Shown: positions 50,311 through 60,366 of the stretch, one piece after another | Numbering within the stretch: the first letter of the stretch is position 1 | Layout of the letters: every line of letters begins with the position of its first letter | Origin: Paulinella micropora | Lineage: Eukaryota; Cercozoa; Imbricatea; Euglyphida; Paulinellidae | NCBI GenBank assembly: GCA_019918135.1 | Contig: WBZZ01004731.1 | Coordinates: 5,001 to 69,000 of the forward strand | Length of the DNA: 64,000 nucleotides | Direction: 5' to 3' | Made by a program: the position numbers and the translations under genes | Notes under the pieces: generated by a model | Told to the model about the DNA's origin: nothing | Databases searched by the model: none | Seen by the model: the letters and a program-made list of their open reading frames with translations, nothing else

Positions 50311-51254
50311 CGAGGGAAGAGAATACAAAAAAAAAGAATTCTTTTAATTAAAAAGCTTGACAAAGTCCTACACTTTGGCACTGAGTAGTAGGGGCCAACC
50401 GGGTGGACATTTCATTACAGGACATCATGGAGTCTCTACAATGGGACGGGGCGATTGATTGCGCCTTGACACCAGGCTTACGAAGAAGGTTGCGAAGACA
50501 GGTGGGCACAGCCCCTGTCGCCAACAGCAGCAGCGCCCGCGCCAGGGGCTAGCACACTGATCACCCCTACGACGACCACGACCGCTCCGTGAGCCGCAAG
50601 CTCCGCGCTTTTCTGGGGCTAACAAAGAGAAGGGGAAGGAAAACTAAGAGAGGGAAGGGTCAGGGAGAAGCCAAGAAAGTGCAAAAGAAAAATATAGTAA
50701 AAAAAGTCTCGACAAGGGGAGAAGGGAAGAGAGGGGAGAGAGGCACAAGACAAATTTAAAGGAGAGAGGGGGGCCGTCCAAGAACAGAGAGCGGGATAGG
50801 AAAGGGGCAAGGGAGGGGGGCGCCAAGTACAAAAAAAAGATTACTGAAGCTCGACGGTCGTACACTTGACACTGAAAACTAGGGAAGGAAGAAGGCAGGG
50901 GCGCGCTAAGAATGTACAAAAAAAATTAATAACAAAAATCCTTGACAAAGTTTTAATCTTTGTCAATGAGAACTAAGAGAGGAAGAGGGAAGGGGCATTG
51001 AAAACTAGGAAAGGTCGGGGGGGTGGTGCAGTTGAGAAACAGCCTAGATCATTTTTTTAAACAAATTTTATTTTTATTTTGGTCCCTGTCCAACCTGGTG
51101 GCTTTCACCTGCGTGTGTGAGGGAGCGGGCGCGGGGCAATCGCAATGTGCCTAGCACGAGTGTGACAAAAATTGCTGTGGCATCTGACACAGCTGTTTAA
51201 TAAAAAAAAGAAACGTGCATTTATTAGACTAATAAAGGGTGGGGGGCCGGTAGT
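50311..51254. other. Gene-poor repeat island, part 1
   Basis: Purine-rich DNA holding at least three copies of the AGCTCGAC/CTTACACTTGGCACTG stem-loop unit (about 50340, 50840 and 50920). No convincing gene. Confidence 0.5.
50427..50552 (+). CDS. Tiny open frame, doubtful
   Basis: 41 residues (MESLQWDGAIDCALTPG...). It is the only clean ATG-started frame with mixed composition in this part of the island. Support is very weak. Confidence 0.12.
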   Translation: MESLQWDGAIDCALTPGLRRRLRRQVGTAPVANSSSARARG

Positions 51255-51750
51255 TTTTCCGGGGAAACACACACAAGGCAATTTGGCGACAAATTTCATT
51301 CAAGAAATGGGGAAAGAGAAAAAGTCCAGTTCACAAAGGGATGTATGAGAAAGGCGCCGGGGAAAGGAGGGGGCAGAAGAAGAGAATGGGGAGGGGAAGA
51401 GAAGGGCGCAGGGGGGGGGGGGCGCCCCTCCCTTCCCTTCCCCTTTCTCCCCGCTCCCCCTTTGTCTCCCCGCTCCCCCTTCGGGGGAGGGGAGGGGGGG
51501 GGGAGGGAAGGACATGAAAAACTTGTCATTTGCGCAAAAAAAAATTAGTGCGCAGTTTTTTTTTCGCGGGAAAACGTTTGATTTATGTTACCCCACGGAA
51601 TGAGGCCGGAACGGCCCGTTCATTTGGCGCAAAATCTTGCTGTTTTACATAGGCGCGTGTTACTGTCAAAAAGGGCAATGCCTCCGAGTTTTCCAACGGA
51701 ACTGCCCTTTTCAGCCATATCACGTCCGAAATTCGAGTATATCATGCCCT
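51255..51750 (+). repeat. Long intergenic repeat, copy 2
   Basis: Same blocks as copy 1, about 495 bases, ending in hairpin element copy F (51653-51728). Confidence 0.8.
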
Positions 51751-51857
51751 GAAGGAAGAGAGTACAAAAAAAAGAAGAAAAATTGACATGAGCGACACCT
51801 TTGCTGGGGATAACTGCACCGAGCCGCTGCCGCCCTTCCACTGACACACACACAAAA

Positions 51858-52007
51858 ATGACACACCGCAAGAGGCAAAAGACCACAGACGAACCACCCG
51901 ACGTCAAACTATTCGAGCTTGTCCGGCAAGGCGAAAAAGCGCTTAACCAAGAGTGGTGCGCTCAGCGCGATCGCCGAGACCCTCCGAGGCTTCGCGGACA
52001 TGAGTAA
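51858..52007 (+). CDS. Small basic-acidic open frame, possible gene remnant
   Basis: Starts MTHRKRQKTTDEPPDVKLFE and continues with a helical ELVRQGEKALNQEW stretch. The KRQ-type N-terminus resembles MRPSKRQRT and MRPAKRQRT, which begin frames near 26.1 and 27.2 kb. Probably a remnant; no family. Confidence 0.25.
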   Translation: MTHRKRQKTTDEPPDVKLFELVRQGEKALNQEWCAQRDRRDPPRLRGHE

Positions 52008-52439
52008 CTGTGACAGATGCCGGCTCTACAGCTGCGGACTCATGCGCTCCAGAAGGACAGGGACAGCAAGCTGCTTCCTTGGTTGTGTTCACACATTGTT
52101 AGGATATAACCACAAAAGGTTCAAGACCAATGCATCAGCGCCGTGCCCCCCAAGCGTGACAATCCGCCAGGTGGCCCGCCAAGCACAAGCAGCCGACGTG
52201 TCTAGGTGGTCACCTCCGGCGATGATGATAGCGACTGTAAATTTGCCTCACGCTGCACTAAAGAGAAAGAGAGGGAAAGGGCAGGGAAGGGGAGGCACGA
52301 ATTGTCTTAGTCCCCCCCGTCTGAAAACAGGGAGCGAGAGAGAAGGGGTAGGAGGAGGGGGGAGAAGAAGAGAAGGGGGAGGGAAAGAGAAGGGCGCACG
52401 GGGGGGGGAAGGAGAGGCGCCCCTCTCCCCCCCCCTTTT

Positions 52440-52850
52440 TTGTTTGTTTAAAGGGGAAGAGAAAGAGGGGGGGGGGTGGCGACCCCCCCCTTCCCTCCCC
52501 TTTCTTTCCCCTGCTCCCCCTTTTCTCCCCGCTTCCCCTTCTCTTCCCCCTCCCCTTTTTCTCCCCGCTCCCTCTTCGGGAGGGGGGAGAGAGGGGGGGG
52601 GGGACATAAAAAACTTGTCATCTGCGCAACAAAAAGAATTAGTGCGCGGTTTTTTCCGCGGGAAAACATTTGATTTATATTACCCCGCGGAATAAGGCCG
52701 GGGCGGCCCGTTCATTTGGCGCTAAATTTTGTTGGTTTGCATGGGTGTATGATACGACCGGAAAAGGCAGTGCTTCCGAGTTTTTTCCGGTAGAACTGCC
52801 TTTTTAGCCATATTACGTCCAAAATTCGATTATATCACACCCCCGGCGGG
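52440..52850 (+). repeat. Long intergenic repeat, copy 3
   Basis: Shares the TTTGTTTAAAGGGGAAGAG block, the ACTTGTCAT and GCGGGAAAACATTTGATTTA blocks and a terminal hairpin (copy G, 52745-52820) with copies 1 and 2. Confidence 0.8.
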
Positions 52851-53027
52851 AGAGTAGAAAAAAAAACAGAATTTTTTTTATTAAAAAGCTTGACAAAGTC
52901 TTACACTCTGAACCGATACATCAAACGCTTCCACTAAGCGCCCCCCCCTCCCCATCCCTGTCTCTGTTCTCAGACGTGGAAAAGGCAAAGACAGATTGTG
53001 CTTGCTCCTTCCCTTCCCCGTCCCTCT

Positions 53028-53228
53028 CAATCTCCTAGTTTTCAGTGCCAAGTGTACGACTTTGTCGAGCTTTAATAAAAAAAATTTACACTTTCTTGGC
53101 GCGCCCCTCCCTTCCCTCTTTCCCCTGCGCCTTTCTCATACATTCCTTTGCGAACTGGACTTTTCTCTTTCCCTTTTTTCGAATGAAATTGTCTCCAAAT
53201 TTTCTGTGTGTGTTTCCCCGGAATGCCT
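53028..53228 (-). repeat. Inverted copies of the stem-loop unit and long repeat start
   Basis: 53028-53110 is the reverse complement of the stem-loop unit (CAGTGCCAAGTGTACGAC...). 53098-53228 is the reverse complement of the first 130 bases of the long repeat. The island therefore contains inverted as well as direct copies. Confidence 0.75.
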
Positions 53229-53619
53229 TATAACACTCTCCCCACTCCCCTTTTCTCAGAACGTGAGACCTGTCGGTCTATGCACGCCCTGGTTCTCGCC
53301 TGAAAACCCAGCCCGCTTGCGTGGGCTGGAGAGGGGTTACCTTCCCAAGAAGTGTTATTAAGATTTCGATCCAGCTCTTTCTTGGTGCCTCCCTCCCCTG
53401 CCCCTTTCCTCTCCCTCTTAGATCTCAGATCAATACCTTTCTTTGGGTACTGGCAGACTAGATGGTGCGGTCTCCATTTTATTTGTGCCTGTGCGTCTTG
53501 CTAAACAAAATAAAAGATTTTCTGGCGTGAGACCGAGGCTGCTCGCGGGCAGCACTGCCCAACTGTGACGGTGCAGCAAAAGGAGAGAAAGGAGGGAGGA
53601 AGAAAAAGAATGGGGGGGG

Positions 53620-54870
53620 GGGGAGGCGCCAAGAAAGTGCGAAAAAAGAATATGCTGAATTAAAGCTCGACGGTCTTATACTTGGCACCGAGTACTAAGA
53701 GCACGAATGTCTTAGTCCTCCGTCTGAGAACAGGGAGCAGGAGAGGAAAGGGGGAGGGGGGCGCGCCAAAAAAGTGTAGAATTTTTTATTAAAGCTCGAC
53801 AAAATCTTACACTCGACACTGAGAAATAGGAAGGTAGAGAAAAAGTGCAGGGGAGGGGGGACAGCATAATCAGTCCTTGCCTTCTATCTGGGAATGGGGA
53901 GCGGGAGAGGGAAGGAGCAGGGGGGCGCAGCAAGAAAGTGTAAGTTTTTTTATTAAAGCTCGACGATCTTACACTTGGCACTGAAAATTATGAGAGGAAA
54001 GAAGATGGGAGTGGGCGCCAAGAAAGTGCAAAAAAAGTTTTTTTTTACAATAAAACTCAACAAAGTCTTACACTTGGCACTGAGAACTAAGAGAGGGAGA
54101 GGGAAGAGGTAGGGGGGGGGAAATCACGAATTGTCTTAGTCCCCCCCTCCCATCTGAAAACAGGGAGCGGGGAGGGCAGGGGCGCGCTAAGAATGTACAA
54201 GAGAAAATCCTGACAAACTTTAATCTTTGCCACTGAGAAGCAAGAGAGGAAGAGGGAAGGGGCAGGGGAGGGGGAAGCACGATCTGTCCCTGCCCTCCAT
54301 CTGAGAACGGGGAGCAGAAGAGGAAAGGGGCAGGGGCAAAGGAGAGGGCGCCAAGAAAGTACAAAAAAGAATACGGTAAATTAAAGCTTGACGGTATTAC
54401 ACTTGGCATTGACAACTAAGAGAAAGAGAGAGGGAAGAAGCAGAGAAAAGCCAAGAACATACAAAAAAAAGTATCGACAATGGAGAAGGGAAAAGGGGTG
54501 GGCTGAATGGAGGCGTTTCATGTATTTATTTATTTTTTGCAGCTTCCGCGCCCTTCCTGTCCCCCTTCCCCTGCTCCTTGAGCCCCCTGGGCTCAGGGGA
54601 GGGGAGAGGGGAAGGTGGCAGAAAGGATTGGGGATACAGGGGGGGGGGGCACCAAATGGGCACCAGGGGGGGGGGCGCCAAAGAGAAGGGGGGGCGTCCC
54701 CCCCCCCCTGTCTAAAAATACGCTGGATTAAAGCTCGACTGTCTTACACTTGGCACTGACAACTAGGAGAGGAAGAGGGAAGGGGCAGGGAGGGAGGGGG
54801 GTCGCCAAGAAAATTTAAATTTTTTTAATATAAAGCTGGACAAAGTCTTACACTTGACGATACAGGGTTT
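53620..54870 (+). repeat. Stem-loop array, about eight units
   Basis: Units at about 53627, 53762, 53927, 54014, 54182, 54347, 54720 and 54805. Each has CAAGAAAGTGTAAG-like and CTTACACTTGGC-like arms around an AT-rich loop with TTAAAGCTCGAC, then an ACTGAGAACTAAGAGAGG tail. Spacers are purine-rich and often contain a CTTAGTCCTCC/CTGAGAACAGGG segment. No gene is present. Could be replication-linked repeats, RNA structures or recombination sites. Confidence 0.75.
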
Positions 54871-55250
54871 TCTGGTAACATTGCCTTTTTTGCATGCTTT
54901 TATTAAAGTAGTTGTTATTTTGGCGACACAAGGGCTCTGGTGCAAAAGGGCGAGAGGGAAGGAGGGAGGAGCCCCTCTCCAGTTTGACCTGTTCACAGCA
55001 AACCTAGACCCCCGAGAATTCCATGCCTAGCGGCCGCAGGATGAACATTAAACTAATACAGAAATTAGAACAATAGATGCTAGTTCAATGAAACTCTTTT
55101 TTATTAAAAGGTTTGCACACAAAGAGCGGGGCGGAAAGAGAAAGGGGCGGGGGGGGAAAGGGGGAAAAGGAGGGGAAAGAGAGGAAAGGAGGGGGAAGGG
55201 GATGAAGCCGGGGGGGGAGGGGGGTTTGCGGCGAGACGCCTTTTAACAAA
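54871..55250. other. Spacer upstream of surface-protein cluster
   Basis: Contains TTTTTATTAAAAG near 55098 and a long purine/G-run tract from 55130 to 55225. No gene recognised. Confidence 0.5.
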
Positions 55251-55304
55251 AAACTTTAATATACACAATAAAGGAACGACACTCCTCCCTGCGTGCTTTT
55301 GGTA
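55245..55304 (+). promoter_or_regulatory. Possible promoter of first surface-protein gene
   Basis: ATATACACAATAAAGGAACG lies about 50 bases before the ATG. A similar ATATATAGTAAAGGAGCGAC precedes copy 2 and a TATATTATAGAGGTAAGAAA precedes copy 3, at comparable distances, which suggests a shared control element. Confidence 0.4.
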
Positions 55305-57938
55305 ATGAGAAAGCTATTAACATTGTATTGGCTTTTGGCGCTAGGGTGTGCTTTCTGGTGCGAGCCTGCAGTTGATTGGGCAATCTCTTTGACTAGCAGC
55401 ACTGCCAGCCCCGCCGGCACCGCGACTCTCCTTGATGCTAGTACAGCTAGCGCCAGCCAAAGCAGTACTACCCCTAGTGTTGTCAACCCGAGCAACACCC
55501 TCAGTGCCAGTCCGAGTGCCGAACTAAGCAGCAGCAGCCAAAGAAATACTCCCAGTGGAAGCCTGAGCATTACGCCCAGCGCCAGCCTTAGCGCCACGCC
55601 CAGTGCCAGCCTCAGCATTACCAGCAGTGTCAGTCCTAGCGATAAGCCCGACGGCAGCCAGAGCAACGCCCCCAGTGTCGGCCCGAGCAGTACTAGCAGT
55701 ACTAGCCTTAACACCACGCCCAGCAGCACTCCTAGCGCTCCAAACACAAGCCAGAGCATTACTAGCAGTGCCAGCTTTAGCCCTACGCCCAGCGGAAGTC
55801 CGAGCAGCATTAGCAGTGCCAACACTAACGTCACACCCAGTGCCAGCCCTAGCAGTACTAGCAGTGTCAGCCCTAGCGCTACGCCAGACGGCAGCCTGAG
55901 CAACACACCCAGTGTCGACCCGAGCAGTACTAGTAGTGCCAGCCTTAACGTCACGCCCAGTGCCAGCCTCAGCGTCACGCCCAGCGCCAGCCTCAGCGTC
56001 ACGCCCAGCGCCAGCCTCAGCGTCACGCCCAGCGCCAGCCTTAGCGTCACGCCCAGCGCCAGCCTTAGCGTCACGCCCAGCGCAAGTCTTAGCGTCACTC
56101 CCAGCGCAAGTCTTAGCGTCACGCGCAGCGCCAGCCTTAGCGTCACGCCCAGCGCCAGCCTTAGCGTCACGCCCAGTGTCAGCCTCAGCGTCACGCCCAG
56201 TGCCAGTCTTAGCATCACACCCAGTGCCAGCCTCAGCGTCACGCCCAGCGCCAGCCTTAGCGTCACGCCCAGCACCAGCCTTAGCGTCACGCCCAGCGCC
56301 AGCCTCAGCGTCACGCCCAGCGCCAGCCTTAGCGTCACGCCCAGCACCAGCCTCGGCGTCACGCCCAGTGCCAGCCTTAGCGTCACGCCCAGCGCCAGCC
56401 TCGGCGTCACGCCCAGTGCCAGCCTTAGCGTCACGCCCAGCGCCAGCCTCAGCGTCACGCCCAGCGCCAGCCTCAGCGTCACTCCCAGCGCAAGTCTTAG
56501 CGTCACGCGCAGCGCCAGCCTTAGCGTCACGCCCAGCCTCAGCGTCACGCCCAGTGCCAGCCTTAGCGTCACGCCCAGTGCCAGTCTTAGCATCACGCCC
56601 AGTGCCAGCCTCAGCGTCACGCCCAGTGCCAGCCTCAGCGTCACGCCCAGTGCCAGCCTTAGCGTCACGCCCAGCGCCAGCCTCAGCGTCACGCCCAGCG
56701 CCAGCCTCAGCGTCACGCCCAGCGCCAGCCTCAGCGTCACGCCCAGCGCCAGCCTTAGCGTCACGCCCAGTGCCAGCCTTAGCGTCACGTCCAGCGCTAG
56801 CCTTAGCGCTAGCTCTAGCGCTAGCCCCAAGCCGTCTGCATACTGGTTGCAATGGCACGGGAAATCCACGAGCTGCAGTGCATTGGATGCGTTCATTTCG
56901 TGCGGGAATGCACAGCCAACAGACGATGCATCTTACGTAGGGGCCGGCGCCCCCTGCGCGCGCGCAACCTTGCTAGCAGTCGCCATGAACAACAGCAACC
57001 CACCCATGAAATTTGGTACTTTTATACCTGGGAATACGTGCACTAGCCTGAGGGGGCAAGACAACATTCTGGGCCGGCTACTCAACGGCATCCGGAACGA
57101 CCAGGTATGCAGCCAGGCGCTCGCTGATAACGTGCTCCCGACAGGACAGTTCCTAACCATCGAGCAGGCGTCGAATCTACGAACTGCGCTAGGGGTCGCG
57201 TGGATCCAGTCTCTCAAGGATGTATATCCTACCCAGTGTGCCGCCGGTTGGGTCGAGAATTCCGTCAGTCGCATGTGCAGTCTAGCATCGAGTTCCTCCC
57301 CTAGCCCATCTCCTCAGCCTTTACCAAGTTCCTCGCCAACAACGGCTGGTAGCAGTAGTATCAATTGCGTAAGTGGAGCAACCAATCTGAGCTCTGTGGC
57401 TGCTTGTTACAGTACGCGCTATTTGCCCAAGGGTTCGACGGCAGCGCCGATAAATCCGAATATCAACGAGGCAAGCGACCTGCGGCAAGCCGTGCGTGCC
57501 TTGCTTGACAACGATGGAAATTGCAGAGGAATAACGCTCGGCAGCGCTATCAGTGCCAACATGTCGGTTTTCTTGTTTACTGACAGTACGTACGGGGCTC
57601 AGTACTGTTTGTTGATGGATACAGGAGATGCCAACGGGGACGGCAAGTTTGACTCGGGCTTTGGGTTTGTGGCAGTAGCAAACCGGCGCCAAGACATTCA
57701 CCGCTACCTGGTTCATAGCGCCCCGCACCCTGCCTCGGAGGTTAACACCGAAGTACAGGCCATGCGTCTGTTGGCCGAGACCGGAGGGCACGTGGGTCTG
57801 GTGGCCGGGGCGCGCAGAGACGCGACGGGTGACCGCAGCAAATGCAATACCGCTTTCAACAGCACTGACGGCGTTTATGACAACACCTCTGCTTTCTACG
57901 TTCTGGCTTCCGAGGTGTACGCGTGGTACATGCAATAG
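55305..57938 (+). CDS. Secreted mucin-like repeat protein with Cys-rich C-terminal domain, copy 1
   Basis: 877 residues from the ATG at 55305. Signal peptide MRKLLTLYWLLALGCAFWCE. Residues about 30-220 are Ser/Thr/Pro-rich with irregular repeats. Residues about 220-510 consist of some 35 units of an 8-residue repeat (SASLSVTP), an ideal target for O-glycosylation. The C-terminal 370 residues form a conserved domain starting YWLQWHGKSTSC with at least ten Cys, a second Ser/Pro linker around SSSPSPSPQPLPSSSP, a DTGDANGDGKFD stretch (Ca-binding-like) and the end EVYAWYMQ. Two paralogues follow. Likely a virion surface or secreted adhesin-type glycoprotein; no known family recognised. The frame looks whole. 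Confidence 0.7.
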   Translation: MRKLLTLYWLLALGCAFWCEPAVDWAISLTSSTASPAGTATLLDASTASASQSSTTPSVVNPSNTLSASPSAELSSSSQRNTPSGSLSITPSASLSATPSASLSITSSVSPSDKPDGSQSNAPSVGPSSTSSTSLNTTPSSTPSAPNTSQSITSSASFSPTPSGSPSSISSANTNVTPSASPSSTSSVSPSATPDGSLSNTPSVDPSSTSSASLNVTPSASLSVTPSASLSVTPSASLSVTPSASLSVTPSASLSVTPSASLSVTPSASLSVTRSASLSVTPSASLSVTPSVSLSVTPSASLSITPSASLSVTPSASLSVTPSTSLSVTPSASLSVTPSASLSVTPSTSLGVTPSASLSVTPSASLGVTPSASLSVTPSASLSVTPSASLSVTPSASLSVTRSASLSVTPSLSVTPSASLSVTPSASLSITPSASLSVTPSASLSVTPSASLSVTPSASLSVTPSASLSVTPSASLSVTPSASLSVTPSASLSVTSSASLSASSSASPKPSAYWLQWHGKSTSCSALDAFISCGNAQPTDDASYVGAGAPCARATLLAVAMNNSNPPMKFGTFIPGNTCTSLRGQDNILGRLLNGIRNDQVCSQALADNVLPTGQFLTIEQASNLRTALGVAWIQSLKDVYPTQCAAGWVENSVSRMCSLASSSSPSPSPQPLPSSSPTTAGSSSINCVSGATNLSSVAACYSTRYLPKGSTAAPINPNINEASDLRQAVRALLDNDGNCRGITLGSAISANMSVFLFTDSTYGAQYCLLMDTGDANGDGKFDSGFGFVAVANRRQDIHRYLVHSAPHPASEVNTEVQAMRLLAETGGHVGLVAGARRDATGDRSKCNTAFNSTDGVYDNTSAFYVLASEVYAWYMQ
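55940..56815 (+). repeat. 24-bp minisatellite coding SASLSVTP
   Basis: Tandem 24-bp units built on AGCGCCAGCCTTAGCGTCAC, with silent CTC/CTT variation and occasional changes, all in frame. The antisense frame is also open (LALGVTLR), a by-product of the repeat. Confidence 0.95.
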
Positions 57939-58011
57939 GTATGCAAGCAGCAAAGGTCGCAAAGGTTTAAAGAAATTAAACAACACACGTTGGTTTGATA
58001 AGAACATGTTT

Positions 58012-58258
58012 CATGTTTCATTAAAGCGTTCTCTAACAGCCAGAACAAAGGGGAGGGCGGAGGGGAGAGGCAAGGGGAGAACTAACAAATGCAAAGGGGG
58101 GGGGGGAATGGGAGGGAGGAAGGGGGGGGGGGAGAGAGGTGAGTGAAATAGGAGTAAAGTAAAAGGGTCAGAACCGGCGAGCAAGTGGCGCGGCATTTTA
58201 AGAGGCAAGAGCCTTCATATATAGTAAAGGAGCGACGCCCCGCGGCAAGACATTCTTA
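58012..58258. promoter_or_regulatory. G-run tract and upstream region of copy 2
   Basis: TTTCATTAAAG (end signal of copy 1), a G11 run near 58097, a second G10 run near 58122, then the ATATATAGTAAAGGAGCGAC element about 40 bases before the ATG at 58259. Confidence 0.4.
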
Positions 58259-60119
58259 ATGAAGAAGCTATTAGTATGGCCTTGGCTGTTAGCACTGGGG
58301 TGCGCTTTCTGGTGCGAGCCTGCAGTTAAAGGGGTGATCCCTGCAATAAATCTCTTCGACTAGCAGCACTGCCAGTCCTAGCCCAAGCAATGCTGGTCTC
58401 GGCGCCAGCAAGAGCAACACACACAGCGCCAGCGGGAGCAGTACACTCAGTGCAAGCGCCAGCACCAGCAAAAGCAGCACGCCCAGTGCCAGCAAGAGCA
58501 GCACACCCAGTGCCAGCAAGAGCAGCACACCCAGTGCCAGCAAAAGCAGCACACCCAGTGCCAGCAAGAGCAGCACAGCCAGTGCCAGCAAAAGCAGTAC
58601 GCTCAGTGCCAGCGCCAGCAAAAGCAACACACCCAGTGCTAGTACAAGCAGTACGCCTACTGCCAGTGCGAGCGATACAGCAAGCCTGAGTAGTACCATC
58701 ACCGTCAGCCCGAGCGCTACGCCCAGCGCTGCTACGCCTAGCGTTACCCCCAGCGTCGTCAGCCTTAGCGCTACGCCCAGCGCTACGCCCACCGCCACCA
58801 GTCCCAGCAGTACTAGCAGTGTCAGCCTTAGCGCTACAACTAGTGCCAGCTCGAGCCTTGCCGGCAGTGGTAGCCCGAGCCGCACTAGCAGTGATAGCCC
58901 GAGCCGCACTAGCAGTGGTAGCCCGAGCCGCACTAGCAGTACAAGCCCTAGCGTCACGCCCAGCGCCAGTTCGAGCAGTACTAGCAGCGCCAGCCCTAGC
59001 GCCGGCCCCAAACCATCGGTATATTGGTTGCAATGGCACGGGAAATCCACGAGCTGCCCTGCGTTGGCTGCGTTCATTTCGTGCGGAAATGCACAGCCAA
59101 CAGACGATGCATCTTACGTAGGGGCCGGCGCTCCCTGCGCGCGCGCAACCTCGCTGGCAGTCGCCATGAACAACAGCAACCCCAGCATGAACTTTAGTAC
59201 TTTTGTACCTGGGAATACGTGCACTAACCTGAGGGGGCAAGACAACATTCTGGGCCGGCTACTCAACGGCATCCGGAACGACCAGGTATGCAATCAGGCG
59301 CTCGCTGATAACGTGCTCCCGACTGGACAGTTCCTGACCATCGAGCAGGTGTTGAGTCTACGATCGGACCAAGGTGTCGCGTGGATCCAATCTCTCAAGC
59401 TTCTATATCCTACCCAGTGTGCCGCCGGTTGGGTCGAAAATGCCGTCAGTCGCATGTGCAGCCTAGCATCGAGTTCCTCCCCTAGCCCATCCCCTCAGCC
59501 TTTACCAAGTTCCTCGCCAACAACGGCTGGTAGCAGTAGTATCAATTGCGTAAGTGGAGCAACCAATCTAAGCGCCGTGGCTGCTTGTTACAGTACGCGC
59601 TATTTGCCCAAGGGTTCGGCGACAGCCCCAATAAATCCGAACAACAGTGAGGCCAGCGACCTGCGGCAAGCCGTGCGTGCCTTGCTTGACAATGATGGAA
59701 ATTGCAGAGGAATAACGCTCGGCAGCGCTATCAGAGCCAACATGTCGGTTTTCTTGTTCACTGATAGTACGTACGGGGCTCAGTACTGCTTGTTGATGGA
59801 TACCGGAGATGCCAACGGGGACGGCAAGTTCGACTCGGGCTTTGGGTTTGTGGCGGTAGCAAACCGGCGCCAAGACATTCACCGCTACCTGGTTCATAGC
59901 GCCCCGCACCCTGCCTCGGAGGTTAACACCGAAGTACAGGTCATGCGTCTGCTGGCCGAGACCGGAGGGCACGTGGGTCTGGTGGCAGGCGCGCGCAGAG
60001 ACGCGACGGGTGACCGCAGCAAATGCAATACCGCTTTCAACAGCACTGATGGCGTGTATGACAACACCTCTGCTTTCTATGTTCTAGCTTCCGAGGTGTA
60101 CGCGTGGTACATGCAGTAG
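58259..60119 (+). pseudogene. Secreted mucin-like repeat protein, copy 2
   Basis: Signal peptide MKKLLVWPWLLALGCAFWCE, nearly the same as in copy 1. The repeat section uses different units (SASKSSTP, SPSRTSS). The C-terminal domain (from about 59016) is around 95 percent identical to that of copy 1 by eye. It looks broken about once in the N-terminal part; the C-terminal domain is intact. Different repeat units joined to nearly equal C-terminal domains suggest repeat turnover or gene conversion. Confidence 0.7.
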
Positions 60120-60366
60120 GTAGGTAGGTAGGCAGCAAGGTCGGCGCGCAACCCCCCTGCTGTTTTCTTTTCATTCTTTTTTCTTAAGCTTGTAAGTAAA
60201 ATATATTTAGTGAGCCACAAAGACCATTCATATTTTGGGCGTTGAACTTGAATTTAAGCTACAGCTTTTTTTAACGAAGAGAATTTCTTTTTTTTAAGTT
60301 AAAAGCTCTACAAAGGGAGGCACACCCTCCCTGCCTCTCCCTCTTGTTGTGCAGCTCTGACTGATT
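60120..60366. other. AT-rich convergent spacer
   Basis: Gene-end region between copy 2 and the minus-strand 802-residue gene, with several T and A runs. Nothing else seen. Confidence 0.5.

Noticed and set aside
51919-52695. 258-residue plus-strand frame in the repeat island
   Set aside because: More than half crosses purine/G/C tracts and long repeat copy 3; only the first part has mixed composition, with no family support.
53620-54870. CRISPR or tRNA-like array
   Set aside because: Spacers are purine-rich and variable in length, units lack tRNA boxes, and the stem-loops do not have CRISPR repeat regularity.
55256-56896. 546-residue minus-strand frame of LALGVTLR repeats
   Set aside because: It is the antisense of the 24-bp SASLSVTP minisatellite; a unit length divisible by three keeps several frames open.
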